From Marinigracilibium pacificum (GTDB lineage: Bacteria > Bacteroidota > Bacteroidia > Cytophagales > Cyclobacteriaceae), in NCBI RefSeq assembly GCF_012926615.1, contig NZ_JABBNU010000017.1, positions 1 to 36,845 on the forward strand: a stretch of DNA of 36,845 nt. The letters run 5' to 3'. The notes below the pieces were generated by a model. That model was not told where the DNA came from. It ran no database searches and saw only the letters and a program-made list of their open reading frames with translations. Both the position numbers and the translations under genes were made by a program. Position 1 is the first letter of the stretch. Every line of letters begins with the position of its first letter. Below are positions 6,954 through 15,580 of the stretch, piece by piece.

Positions 6954-7643
6954 ATGACTCTAACCGTAAATCAACAAGAACTGGTAAAAACTGCAAGAAT
7001 AACCGGCACATGGTATCTGGCATTAGCAATTACTGGCATTTTAGGATTTTTGATATTTCATTCACAGGTTTTTGATGCCAATGACCCTCAAAAAACCTTA
7101 GAAAATCTTATAAATAATGTATCCATTGCCAGAACCAGATTGCTGTTTGAATTTGCTATTATCGTTTCTCAGGCTCTTGCTGCTGCTTGGTTTTATAAAT
7201 TATTCAAAAACATTAATGAATGGGCAGCTTGGTCAACAGGTGTTTGGGGATTGGTAAATTCAGTAGCAATTATGATCAGTGCCATATCAATGGCTGCTGC
7301 TATTGATATAGCTAATTCATCATATACCATGGTTGATAAGGTGATCATTATTGACCTTTTGAGTAGTCTGGTGACAAATGCCTGGGGCATAGGAGGCTTA
7401 TTTTTTGGACTATGGCTTATTCCTATGGGTTATATAATTACTAGCTCCAAAAGAATGCCTGTTTGGTTAGGCCGTACCTTAATAATTGGTGGTATAGGTT
7501 ATCTAGCTAGTGTTATTACTAATTATTCAGGAATTGAAAGCTCTTATTTAAAATTTCTAACTGTTCCTGCAACAATCGGAGAATTCTGGATGATCGGATA
7601 TTTATTGATTTTTGGAATTAGACCCCAACAGTCTGAAGTATAA
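6954..7643 (+). CDS. DUF4386 family membrane protein
   Basis: 229 residues with about six hydrophobic segments: roughly 17-37, 65-82, 92-115, 132-160, 171-190 and 205-222. The family pattern is visible: ITGTWYLALAITGILGFLIF near the N-terminus, RTRLLFEFAIIVSQALAAAWFYKLFKNIN in the middle, then GLFFGLWLIPMGYIITSSKRMPVWLGRTLIIGGIGYL with the typical pro-leu-gly motif. This family has no established biochemical role; it sits in the inner membrane. It appears to be a single-gene unit, with 290 bases to the next gene holding nothing I can identify. It is the first gene after the cassette array and shows ordinary chromosomal character. Confidence 0.85.
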   Translation: MTLTVNQQELVKTARITGTWYLALAITGILGFLIFHSQVFDANDPQKTLENLINNVSIARTRLLFEFAIIVSQALAAAWFYKLFKNINEWAAWSTGVWGLVNSVAIMISAISMAAAIDIANSSYTMVDKVIIIDLLSSLVTNAWGIGGLFFGLWLIPMGYIITSSKRMPVWLGRTLIIGGIGYLASVITNYSGIESSYLKFLTVPATIGEFWMIGYLLIFGIRPQQSEV

Positions 7644-7933
7644 ACATTGCGTAACTTAAGATTTGACATGTATTTAGCAGGATTACTTATTAAAGTTTAA
7701 TTTCAAATAATTGTTCTTCTAATTAATGTTTTTCAATTGTCTGGATTCCTATCTGATAAAGAAAAAGAAGATAAATTCTATTACAATGCCGCTAGATTTT
7801 AATACTGGATTAATTTAGTTTAATAGATTAAAAGGATTGATATATGGTTTTACAAATACAAACCAAATACTACGGTAAAATTGTAATACTCATTAACTTA
7901 GTAAACATTCAACCTTAACTGGATTTAACTTAA

Positions 7934-8263
7934 ATGAAAGAAATCAGCATAATCAATTCGATTCATGTTCCTGAAGGACATGAAGAAACAGCTATCAAGG
8001 TAAGAGATACTTATATTGAATACTTTAAATCGAAAAAAGGATTTGTAAGTTCGACATTCTATAAATCCATCAACCCCGACAATACAACCAATTTTATTAA
8101 TATCGTTGTATGGGATTCATATGAATCATACGAAAAAGTTGTAAATAACGGCTTCAATAATGCTGAAGGACTGAATGAAGATAATATGAAGGTTCTTGGA
8201 AAAGGCTTCCCATCTCCAATCAAAGTAAATCCGGGACAATTTGAAATCATTAGAAATGATTAA
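7934..8263 (+). CDS. ABM-type (antibiotic biosynthesis monooxygenase) protein
   Basis: 109 residues with the dimeric alpha/beta-barrel pattern of the ABM family: an N-terminal strand (ISIINSIHVPEGHE), a helix with a glycine turn (YIEYFKSKKGFVSSTFYKS), a central strand with the family's WDSYESYEK-type motif (NIVVWDSYESYEKVV), and a C-terminal strand VNPGQFEIIRND. Such proteins often act on quinones or anthraquinones, or degrade haem. The substrate cannot be deduced here and no haem-binding histidine stands out. It is a monocistronic cytoplasmic protein. It converges with the minus-strand gene at 8306, and the 42 bases between them hold no strong terminator. Confidence 0.8.
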   Translation: MKEISIINSIHVPEGHEETAIKVRDTYIEYFKSKKGFVSSTFYKSINPDNTTNFINIVVWDSYESYEKVVNNGFNNAEGLNEDNMKVLGKGFPSPIKVNPGQFEIIRND

Positions 8264-8305
8264 ACGAAATTTCCACCAAACTGATTAAACCAAAAAAGAT
8301 CATTT

Positions 8306-8713
8306 TTAAATATTAGGTTCTCCTCTTGGATGGATATGAACACTCAAAAAATGATTAAAGTCATTTAGATTATCAGAGACGCTTAATTCCGAAGAGAAGG
8401 TAAACCATAGGGTTTCATCATCTTCTTTGGTGTTATTAATTTCATTTTCTTCCGGAGAAGGTTCGGATTGTATCAGCCATGAAGGTTCTACAGTTGGTTG
8501 AGATTCTTCTAATCGGAACATCAGACGAATTTCTTCTATAAAAGCATTATCACCTGCTTCCAAAGCAATTGGTATAACATATAAAAGTCTTCCTCCCTCT
8601 TCTATATGAATACCATTCGATATTGCTTCAGTAATCTTATGCGAAAAACGGCCATAAGCATGGCGAGTCAAATAAGTACGAAATGGTTTAGCCATAATTT
8701 TCGGGTTTAACAT
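8306..8713 (-). CDS. Unknown protein, second gene of a minus-strand pair
   Basis: 135 residues, with no signal peptide and no membrane segment. It starts MLNPKIMAKPFRTYLTRHAYG, continues with ISNGIHIEEGGRLLYVIPIALEAGDNAF, then has a very acidic linker (ESQPTVEPSWLIQSEPSPEENE) and ends in SVHIHPRGEPNI. The acidic middle and the hydrophobic start suggest a partner-binding protein. Its ATG overlaps the 3' end of the upstream gene by seven bases, so the two are almost certainly co-translated. I do not recognise a family. A chaperone, immunity or adaptor protein for its neighbour is possible, but this is inference from context only. Confidence 0.7.
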   Translation of the reverse strand: MLNPKIMAKPFRTYLTRHAYGRFSHKITEAISNGIHIEEGGRLLYVIPIALEAGDNAFIEEIRLMFRLEESQPTVEPSWLIQSEPSPEENEINNTKEDDETLWFTFSSELSVSDNLNDFNHFLSVHIHPRGEPNI

Positions 8714-9444
8714 TGACTACCTCTACCTCTCCAGGTATAATGATAAGCTCCAGGTGCATCCTTGCAATCACCAGCATTAAGAAACCCATCAATCTGTGCT
8801 TCAGTTATATTTAACATATCATAGGTGCCCACCTGGGCCCATTTAACATAATACCATTGACTGGGAATAAATGAACCTCCAAAACTAATTTCAACTTTCC
8901 CGTCACAACATATCTTATAGCGAATCATCATCCAGGCATAGGGAGCCCATTGACCTGTAAACATCCAATTACCCAGATTCCCAACCTTTCCGATTTTAAA
9001 CCTGATCCAATGTTTAATAATTGCACAATCCCTCTCCCATTCTACTTTTGATCCTTCAGATCCATCTCCACCCATATTTGCAACCGTGACCTTCGGGTTT
9101 CCTGCTATATCCCAATTAATCTGCACGTTAGCGGGTGTGTAACCAACAAACCCTTTATATTTATATGTTACTTTTGATGGATACCCTTCTTCTCCACAAA
9201 ATAGCTTTACGTCAATTATTGCATTTCCTCCTCTGAATTCCTTTTCGTTTATAATCTTATCCCACCAATCACGATATCCTGACAGAACCGTCGGAGGAGT
9301 CTCATTACCAGAATCAAATAACATACTAAAGGCTGGCCATGAATGCTTATGTCGTGTAAAAGCATTTGCTGGAACATCACCAATGTGTTTGTAATATGGG
9401 ATCCATCCGGTTGCCATTGCATCTGGTCCACATATAGAATTCAT
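8707..9444 (-). CDS. Cysteine-rich unknown protein, first gene of a minus-strand pair
   Basis: 245 residues, rich in tryptophan, glycine and cysteine, with eight Cys (ICGPD, FCGEE, RDCAI, ICCDGK, GDCKD, GSQC). It has no signal peptide, yet its composition is that of a secreted beta-sandwich protein (FRGGNAIIDVKLFCGEEG, GYTPANVQINWDI, KVEISFGGSFIPSQWYYVKW). That points to export by a leaderless route, or to a toxin-like cargo. I recognise no catalytic motif. It is transcribed divergently from the YciI-like gene, and the 247-bp gap holds both promoters. The coupled small partner downstream and the opposite strand from all neighbours suggest an acquired two-gene unit. Confidence 0.7.
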   Translation of the reverse strand: MNSICGPDAMATGWIPYYKHIGDVPANAFTRHKHSWPAFSMLFDSGNETPPTVLSGYRDWWDKIINEKEFRGGNAIIDVKLFCGEEGYPSKVTYKYKGFVGYTPANVQINWDIAGNPKVTVANMGGDGSEGSKVEWERDCAIIKHWIRFKIGKVGNLGNWMFTGQWAPYAWMMIRYKICCDGKVEISFGGSFIPSQWYYVKWAQVGTYDMLNITEAQIDGFLNAGDCKDAPGAYHYTWRGRGSQC

Positions 9445-9691
9445 AGGGAAAGTGATTAAATTTAAATTTTATCGAAGTGGCGATACCTTTTAAGGCTAGA
9501 ATTATACTTCTTTTAATTTAAAAAGAAATAAGTAGGTAAGCAATCTGAGACATTGATATATTAAATTTCAATAGCTAGCAAAATGTGTTCAAATAACAAT
9601 AACTTTCTAAAGTCCTAATATGGAAATTGGATATACTATATTATCCAAGAAAAAGAAAACATTAATAAACAACCAATAAATTAATTCATAA

Positions 9692-9979
9692 ATGTTTATA
9701 ATAAATCTGACTTACAAAACTGATCTTGAAAAAATAGATCATTATTTAGATGAACATATTGTATTCTTAAATGAACAATATGAATCTGGAATCTTCCTTG
9801 CTTCAGGACGAAAAGTACCCAGAACAGGTGGAATAATTTTATCCGGGGCTTCATCAAAAACAGAATTAGAAAAAATTATAGAAAAAGATCCTTTTAAGAA
9901 AAATGATCTGGCAGATTATGAATTAATTGAATTCATACCGAGTAAATCATGCGAGGAACTAAGTTTTTTGATAGAATAA
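9692..9979 (+). CDS. YciI-like (YCII-related) protein
   Basis: 95 residues with the short ferredoxin-like alpha/beta fold of the YciI family: strand MFIINLTYKT, a helix DLEKIDHYLDEHIVFLNEQY that carries the usual H (residue about 22), then GIFLASGRKVPRTGGIILSGA, which is a good match to the family's G-x-x-x-x-G-P..GG-type loop, and a C-terminal strand YELIEFIPSK. Members are small cytoplasmic proteins, some with dehydrochlorinase-like or unknown activity. It is a single gene, divergent from the minus-strand pair. The downstream 248 bases are without features. Confidence 0.85.
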   Translation: MFIINLTYKTDLEKIDHYLDEHIVFLNEQYESGIFLASGRKVPRTGGIILSGASSKTELEKIIEKDPFKKNDLADYELIEFIPSKSCEELSFLIE

Positions 9980-10227
9980 TACCCTGATTTTAAAACTGAA
10001 TAAATAACAAGATTAATCAAGGCTACCAGATATAACTTATTATTACCTGTTTCTTGAAATAAATAATTAAACCATTTCGAAGTATGCCGAAGAATAAATC
10101 GCACTCAATCTCATGCTCGAAACCGTTTCTTCTTCTTGATTAAGAAATTTGCTAATCATCTCCTTCACGAACATTGTTTAGCTTAAATGAATTTATTAAA
10201 CTTAACTGCATTAAGACCAAAACCATT

Positions 10228-11328
10228 ATGGAAACAATTAACTCTTTAGACTTTACTGTAAAGACTGATGAACTTCAAAAAACACAATTTGTTGAAAAAA
10301 CTTATTCTGACGAACTGGCGGCAGATCAAGTGATCTTGAAAATTAACAAGTTTTCATTCACAACAAACAACATCACCTATGGGGTTGTTGGAGAACAAAT
10401 GAATTACTGGAAGTTTTTCCCGACACAATCTGGTTATGGAATCATTCCCGTTTGGGGAGTAGCTGAAGTGATCTTATCCAACCATCCGGAGATACAAGTG
10501 GGACAGAAATATTATGGATACTACCCGATGGGCCATCACCTGTTAGTTACTGCGGATAAAGTAAGCCCTAGAGGATTTATTGATGCTTCTGAACACCGAC
10601 AAGGGCTCTCCGCTATCTACAATTACTATAGCAATACAGCTCAAGACCCTGCCTTCACTCCTGAAACAGAAGAATATATTTCAATCTTTCGTCCATTATT
10701 TGGAACTGCATTTTTGATTAATGATTTCCTGGCTGAACATAATTTCTTCGATGCTAAACAAATAGTAATAATTAGTGCATCCAGCAAAACAGCTCAAGCA
10801 TTAGCCTGCCTGGTGGCACATCACAAAAGTGAGAATCAATCTGATCTTAACCTGATAGGTCTTACCTCCTCCAGAAATAAAGATTTTGTAGACCACCTGG
10901 GTTGGTATGATAAGGTAATAAGTTATGATTCTGTTGGTGAAATTGACCCTTCCAATAAAACAGTTATAGTTGACTTTGCCGGGAATCATCAACTTCAATT
11001 CGAAATACAAACCTTATTGGGAGAAAATCTGGTATATGATTGTCATGTAGGATTCACTGATCGAAATAATTTGGAAGGGGAAAATTCACTACCCAAAAAG
11101 CCCGAGTTCTTCTTTGCTCCTGGCCAGGCGGAAAAGCGACGAAAAGAGTGGGGTTCAGCAATATTTCAGCAAAATATCGGGAAAGCCTGGCAACATTTCT
11201 TGAAAGAAATCCAATCAAAGGTTGTGATTAAGGAACATGCTGGAAAACAAGGACTGGAACAGCTGTATTTCAAAATGTTGAATGGTGAAATTGACCCTCA
11301 ACATGGAAATATCGTGAGTTTCAAATAA
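10228..11328 (+). CDS. DUF2855 family protein (quinone-oxidoreductase-like)
   Basis: 366 residues from the ATG at 10228, which begins METINSLDFTVKTDELQKT, the usual length and start for the family. An upstream in-frame ATG at 10174 would add 18 residues without family likeness. The fold follows the medium-chain reductase plan. The N-terminal GroES-like half contains TYGVVGEQMNYWKFFPT and IPVWGVAEVILSNHPEIQVGQ. The C-terminal half has a Rossmann-like strand, ANNIVIISASSKTAQALA in approximate form, then DFAGNHQLQF. The cofactor motif is not the canonical GxGxxG. The reaction is unknown. It is followed by a clear hairpin terminator at 11475. Confidence 0.85.
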   Translation: METINSLDFTVKTDELQKTQFVEKTYSDELAADQVILKINKFSFTTNNITYGVVGEQMNYWKFFPTQSGYGIIPVWGVAEVILSNHPEIQVGQKYYGYYPMGHHLLVTADKVSPRGFIDASEHRQGLSAIYNYYSNTAQDPAFTPETEEYISIFRPLFGTAFLINDFLAEHNFFDAKQIVIISASSKTAQALACLVAHHKSENQSDLNLIGLTSSRNKDFVDHLGWYDKVISYDSVGEIDPSNKTVIVDFAGNHQLQFEIQTLLGENLVYDCHVGFTDRNNLEGENSLPKKPEFFFAPGQAEKRRKEWGSAIFQQNIGKAWQHFLKEIQSKVVIKEHAGKQGLEQLYFKMLNGEIDPQHGNIVSFK

Positions 11329-11474
11329 TAACCTAGATACAGAATACTGGATAATTGGAAGAATGACATTTGCTGGATATCAACACCACAAATAAAAATA
11401 TTTTAAAGAACTTCCTTAACTGATACATATCGAAATCCTCAAAGATTCCAAAGAATTATACAATGTAACTTTAA

Positions 11475-11513
11475 AGTCCGCAGTCTGGCATTGTCTGATT
11501 GCGGATTTTTTTT
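11475..11513 (+). terminator. Rho-independent terminator
   Basis: The stem TCCGCA/TGCGGA, extended by partly paired inner bases, is followed by a run of eight T (11506-11513). It would end transcription from the DUF2855 gene. Bases 11329-11474 hold no gene, and 11514-11802 none apart from the TetR promoter region. Confidence 0.8.
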
Positions 11514-11802
11514 AAAGTCAGCACTGTCTCAAAATTCAAATAAAAGGCATTAATCAATCATAAAAAGTATCCAGATTTTGAAATTGGATATAAGTCTAAC
11601 CTATGTAATTCATCTGCCTTTACGTTCTTACTTATTACAAAATAAGGAAGGCATCAGCTCCCCAGAATAATAAGATAGGTATAAAATGAATTATCAATGG
11701 TCATACTTTAACCGAATGACTAATATAATCAATGACTGTAAACACCTCCTTCACAATCATTTTCATGAAATCACTGTAATAATGGTTTTTTCTTACTAAA
11801 TT

Positions 11803-11822
11803 TATCTACCTATAAGTAGATA
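11803..11822 (+). promoter_or_regulatory. Palindromic operator of the TetR gene
   Basis: TATCTAC-CTATAA-GTAGATA is a perfect 7-bp inverted repeat with a 6-bp spacer, ending six bases before the TetR start codon. It overlaps a TAAATTTA -7-like box (11796-11803). Position and symmetry fit autorepression by the TetR protein and co-control of the next two genes. Confidence 0.75.
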
Positions 11823-11828
11823 GATAAA

Positions 11829-12377
11829 ATGAAAGAACAGATCATTCAAGAAGCAAATAATTTGATCGTAGAACGTGGATTCAATGCCTTTAGCTACAAG
11901 ACTATTACCGAAAAAGTCAATATAAAAACTTCATCTATTCACTATCATTTCCCAACCAAAACAGATTTGGGAATTGCTGTAGTAAAACTTCACTCCCAGG
12001 CTTTGCAACAAACCATAGACAGGAACAAAAACAAAAGCGCTTTAGACAAACTTGACAAACTTCTTTCATATTTTAAAAAACTAGCACATAACAACGAGGT
12101 CTGTATAGTTGGAGCAATGACCTCAGACATAAACACACTGGAAGAACCTTTACGACTTGAAATTCTAAATCATGCGAAGGCAGTTATAAACTGGGCAGGA
12201 TCAATCATAACAGAAGGAATAAATCAAGGAATATTTAAACCCCAGGACAATGTAGGCTTAAATGCAAAATTACTAATCACCAATTTAATGGCACTCTTAC
12301 AGATAGCTAGAATAGAAAACAACAAATCCTCTTTTGATTTGGCACTAAAGCAACTCAAAAACAATTTGTTAATGTAA
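11829..12377 (+). CDS. TetR/AcrR family transcriptional regulator
   Basis: 182 residues. The N-terminal HTH spans residues about 5-50: IIQEANNLIVERGFNAFSY, then TITEKVNIKTSSIHYHFPTK, with the classical HYHFPTKTDLG end of the DNA-recognition helix. The remainder is an all-helical ligand-binding and dimer domain (DINTLEEPLRLEILNHAKA, AKLLITNLMALLQIAR). It resembles regulators of small-molecule stress or efflux operons. The 12 and 6 base gaps to the thioesterase and hydrolase show a three-gene operon. A perfect palindrome sits between promoter and start codon, so it most likely represses itself and the operon. The ligand is unknown; the enzymes suggest an acyl ester or a related lipophilic compound. 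Confidence 0.92.
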   Translation: MKEQIIQEANNLIVERGFNAFSYKTITEKVNIKTSSIHYHFPTKTDLGIAVVKLHSQALQQTIDRNKNKSALDKLDKLLSYFKKLAHNNEVCIVGAMTSDINTLEEPLRLEILNHAKAVINWAGSIITEGINQGIFKPQDNVGLNAKLLITNLMALLQIARIENNKSSFDLALKQLKNNLLM

Positions 12378-12388
12378 ATCATCAAAAC

Positions 12389-12880
12389 ATGAAAGACAAT
12401 AGAAGCAGAACCTATACCTGGAATAATCCCCTTGAAATTTTTGATAAAGCAATGATTTTAACGGGCATTGATTTTATAAAGGCTATGTTCGAAGGGGAAA
12501 TTCCTCCTCCACCAATAATGAATACATTAGATTTCAAAATGTCAGAATTAAATGAGGGAAATGTAGTGTTTGAATTTCATCCCGGAGAATACCACTACAA
12601 TCCAATAGGATCTGTACATGGTGGAGTAATTACAACCATTCTAGACTCAGCCATTGGATGTTCACTGCATACCACAATACAAAAAAACACTGCATATACT
12701 ACTTTGGAGATCAAGATAAATTTCCTGAGGAAAATTACCCAGGACACCGGCATACTTAAAACCAGAACAAGCATCAAACATTCAGGAAAATCTACGGCAT
12801 TAATCGAGTCAGATCTGGAAGACGAGGCTGGGAAAGTCTATGCACATGCAGTATCAACTTGTATGATATTTAAGATCTAA
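12389..12880 (+). CDS. PaaI-type hotdog thioesterase
   Basis: 163 residues. The hotdog fold is shown by GSVHGGVITTILDSAIGCSLHT (split here as GSVHGG and ITTILDSAIGCS), with the HGG motif and the D of the long central helix that activates water in this family. YTTLEIKINFLRKI and LKTRTSIKHSGKSTALIESD follow as the usual strands. It should hydrolyse aryl- or acyl-CoA thioesters in the cytoplasm. The N-terminal 60 residues form the usual extra strands. It is the middle gene of the TetR operon, and its coupling with an alpha/beta hydrolase suggests detoxification or trimming of acyl compounds. Confidence 0.88.
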   Translation: MKDNRSRTYTWNNPLEIFDKAMILTGIDFIKAMFEGEIPPPPIMNTLDFKMSELNEGNVVFEFHPGEYHYNPIGSVHGGVITTILDSAIGCSLHTTIQKNTAYTTLEIKINFLRKITQDTGILKTRTSIKHSGKSTALIESDLEDEAGKVYAHAVSTCMIFKI

Positions 12881-12886
12881 ACACCT

Positions 12887-13756
12887 ATGATGAAAACCGA
12901 ACACTTTGAAACATCTTGTGATGACGGTGTCAAACTAAATGGAACATTACTTATTCCAGATAACCCAAAAGCTGTAGTGCAATTCAACTGTGGTACAGCA
13001 ACTAAAAAAGAGTTTTATCTATCATTTTTGACATTTCTGGCTGAAAACGATTTCTTATGTTGTCTTTGGAATTACAGAGGAAGTAATGAATCTGACAACC
13101 TCAAAAACAGCAATTTCAGATTTTTAGATTATGGCACCAAAGATATGCCTGCCATTAAAAAATACCTTGACAACAGGTACCCAGAACTCCCTTTCCTATT
13201 AATCGGGCACAGTGCAGGAGGACAACAAATCGGATTCATCAATGACTTACAAAATGTTAAAGGCAATATTAACATTGCTGTATCATCGGGTTATTTCCCA
13301 AATATACCTTTCAATTACAGAATAAAAGCATATTTCTTTTTCTATATTTTTTCTCCGATAAGCGCCTCATTAAACAGTTATGTAAAGGCCAAACCTTATG
13401 GTATGATGGAAAATCTACCAAGAAAAGTAGTTTTTGAATGGCGAGATTGGTTAGAAAAGGAAGAATACTTTTTTAATGAAAAGTTCTATGGAAAAACAGT
13501 CCCGAAAGGTCATTTTAAGAACTTCGATTTTCCAATACATATTTATTATTCATCAGACGACACTATATCCAATTCAAGAAACACCAATGCATTCTGGAAA
13601 AATGTAAACAGCCAAAAAGGAATAACCATTACAGAGTTGGTTCCTAAAAACTATGGCTTGAAAAAGATTGATCATTTTGGCTACTTCAAAAAACAAATGA
13701 AAGAGACACTATGGATCGAAATCGTTAACAGACTAAATAGATTTATTGAGGAATAA
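12887..13756 (+). CDS. Alpha/beta hydrolase (predicted esterase/lipase-like)
   Basis: 289 residues (ATG at 12887; a second ATG follows directly). The nucleophile elbow is LIGHSAGGQQIGF, with the serine in GHSAGG at about residue 108. The early strand KAVVQFNCGTATKKEF forms the oxyanion region. The acid is probably in IHIYYSSDDTISNS, and the histidine is DHFGYFKK near residue 265. This pattern fits the COG4757-like group of predicted alpha/beta hydrolases. It has no signal peptide, so it is cytoplasmic. It is the third gene of the TetR operon, six bases after the thioesterase. No specific substrate can be named. Confidence 0.88.
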   Translation: MMKTEHFETSCDDGVKLNGTLLIPDNPKAVVQFNCGTATKKEFYLSFLTFLAENDFLCCLWNYRGSNESDNLKNSNFRFLDYGTKDMPAIKKYLDNRYPELPFLLIGHSAGGQQIGFINDLQNVKGNINIAVSSGYFPNIPFNYRIKAYFFFYIFSPISASLNSYVKAKPYGMMENLPRKVVFEWRDWLEKEEYFFNEKFYGKTVPKGHFKNFDFPIHIYYSSDDTISNSRNTNAFWKNVNSQKGITITELVPKNYGLKKIDHFGYFKKQMKETLWIEIVNRLNRFIEE

Positions 13757-14079
13757 TGAAATTACTGTGGACACAAAACCATACCCGAAAAAGTTAACAA
13801 TACACTAATCTTGATTGATTATGCCATTACGCAATTAAGAAGCTATTAAATCATATTTTAGATTTATTAATATTTTATTTCCATTTCCATATTCCCCCTT
13901 AATAATCAGAAGTTTATAAACCATCTAGTCTATTGCTACATATTGAATAATATGTTATATTAAATATTAGTTACACTACATATAAATTAAAAATATTCAC
14001 AAAGCCTATATAGTATCTTAACTTTCTATGCAGATGATCATGAAAGTTAAGGCCAATTATAATCCTCTGGAATATCAAA
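13757..14079. other. Intergenic region before the SLATT operon
   Basis: AT-rich, and it must contain the promoter of the SLATT operon. Bases about 13772-13798 can be read as KTIPEKVN, and 21 of 27 bases match the HTH-coding part of the TetR gene (about 11902-11928), so a short vestige of a TetR-like sequence is possible. No hairpin terminator was identified. Confidence 0.4.
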
Positions 14080-14559
14080 ATGGAAAACCCGGTATTAAAA
14101 CAATGGGAAAATGGATTAAGAATTAATCATATTTCTCATGCTATGGCAGCGTCTCATTACAAGAAGTATGACAGAAGTATTGGAATTGCTAATACCATTC
14201 TGGCCACCATTGTGGCATCGAGTATTTTCGCAGCTATTAGTGATTCTGAGAATACAATTTTGCTGGTAGTTGCCGGAATATTTAGTGTTTTAGCAGCAGT
14301 ATTTAACGCGATATACACATTTTTAAATTATGGTGAATTAGCTGAAAAACATAGGCAAGCATGGATTGGCTACGGGGATTTAAGAAAGACCTTTGAAGCA
14401 GAAACTATATTTGAGAATAGTAACAACCCGGATAAAATAAAGGAGTTTTTACTTGAATTCAATAAGAAACTTTCTGATTTGGAAAAGGTAGTCCCTGAGA
14501 TTCCTCAAAAGATTCATGATAGAGCTAAGCAGGAAGTCTTAAAAAACAAAAATGAATAA
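14080..14559 (+). CDS. SLATT-domain 2TM predicted effector
   Basis: 159 residues in the standard SLATT layout. An N-terminal helix with WENGLRINHISHAMAASHYKK is followed by two membrane helices, about 33-53 (SIGIANTILATIVASSIFAA) and 58-82 (NTILLVVAGIFSVLAAVFNA). A conserved C-terminal helix follows, with ELAEKHRQAWIGYGDLRK, then an acidic and lysine-rich tail. SLATT proteins are predicted pore-forming or membrane-disrupting effectors in nucleotide-signalled and other bacterial conflict systems. The partner sensor is normally encoded nearby. Here the next two genes overlap it by eight bases each (ATGAATAA and ATGGATAA), so all three are surely made together. No cyclic-nucleotide synthase is next to them. 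Confidence 0.88.
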   Translation: MENPVLKQWENGLRINHISHAMAASHYKKYDRSIGIANTILATIVASSIFAAISDSENTILLVVAGIFSVLAAVFNAIYTFLNYGELAEKHRQAWIGYGDLRKTFEAETIFENSNNPDKIKEFLLEFNKKLSDLEKVVPEIPQKIHDRAKQEVLKNKNE

Positions 14560-15580
14560 AGCATATATTCATTTACCATGTTTGGTTATCCAGGGAGATT
14601 ACCAATTTGTTTTGTCATCAGACATGGTAATTAGAAATTTATCAGCCGAAGAATACTTAGCTTTTGATAAAAACAAAGAATTCTATGCATCAAACAAAAA
14701 CTTCAGGCATGTTGCTCCAGTAATTTTAGAGATAAGTTATAATGGACAGTCTATCGATAAAAACGAAATACAAGACTTTTTCTATGATAGGCTGAAAACA
14801 GTTTATCTGGGACTACTACTAATTGGAATCATTATTCCTAACCCACTACTTACAGTAAGCTATTTTACTTACGAGCACATCAATAGTAGGAATCATGAAA
14901 ATGTTGATGATAAAGATGATAAACCTAATACTGAAATTTATACAGCTTTAGGTCCACTTGAACGAGAATGGATAATGAAGGGATCTCCTATAAATTATGA
15001 TTATGCTGCAGTTCATGACATATTGATTTATAATATATCACAAATTCAACTAATACAAGGAAACACCTTCGAAAAGGAAATTAATGAAATATTTAACGTT
15101 CTTGAATCTACATCAATTCCCGAATTCTGGTCAGATGGTGACAAGCATTACAATTATTTCTCAGCATTTGTAAATCAAATTGCCGTACTGGAAAACATCT
15201 TATTTCCGGAAAAAAATTCACAAGAAGAAAAGGACTGTAAAAATGAGTATGATGAAACCCTAGGAAGATATGGGCTGACCAATTATTTCGCATTCAACCT
15301 GGGAGTTTTAGCAGCTAAAACCTGGGAAAATAGAAATATTCACTTTTCACACTATAAGAAAATCTATCAATTAAGAAGCAAAATAATTCATGGAGAAATT
15401 GGATTTAATGCAAATCAAGAAATAATTGATCAAACCGCAAGAGGGAGAAATTTACTTTGCAATGTGATTTTAATTCTTTTAAGGATAGGCTTCAATAATA
15501 ATCATGAAGGATCCTTGCCTCTATTACTTTCAAAAGCCTACAACGATCAACAATTATTTAATCAATTAAGTAATGGATAA
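14552..15580 (+). CDS. Apea-like HEPN-domain protein (predicted RNase), gene 2 of the SLATT operon
   Basis: 342 residues, soluble. The first 130 residues are an alpha/beta region (YIHLPCLVIQGDYQFVLSSD, IRNLSAEEYLAFDKNKEF). The second half is helical and ends with IYQLRSKIIHGEIGF. R275 and H280 form the Rx4-6H motif of HEPN ribonucleases, and the HGE context is typical of Apea-like HEPN. The helices before it, including NYFSAFVNQIAVLENILFPE and the RNIHFSHYKK run, fit that family. It is translationally coupled on both sides. It may act as an RNA-cleaving effector or as the sensor of the SLATT protein. The family call rests on motif and layout only. Confidence 0.75.
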   Translation: MNKAYIHLPCLVIQGDYQFVLSSDMVIRNLSAEEYLAFDKNKEFYASNKNFRHVAPVILEISYNGQSIDKNEIQDFFYDRLKTVYLGLLLIGIIIPNPLLTVSYFTYEHINSRNHENVDDKDDKPNTEIYTALGPLEREWIMKGSPINYDYAAVHDILIYNISQIQLIQGNTFEKEINEIFNVLESTSIPEFWSDGDKHYNYFSAFVNQIAVLENILFPEKNSQEEKDCKNEYDETLGRYGLTNYFAFNLGVLAAKTWENRNIHFSHYKKIYQLRSKIIHGEIGFNANQEIIDQTARGRNLLCNVILILLRIGFNNNHEGSLPLLLSKAYNDQQLFNQLSNG

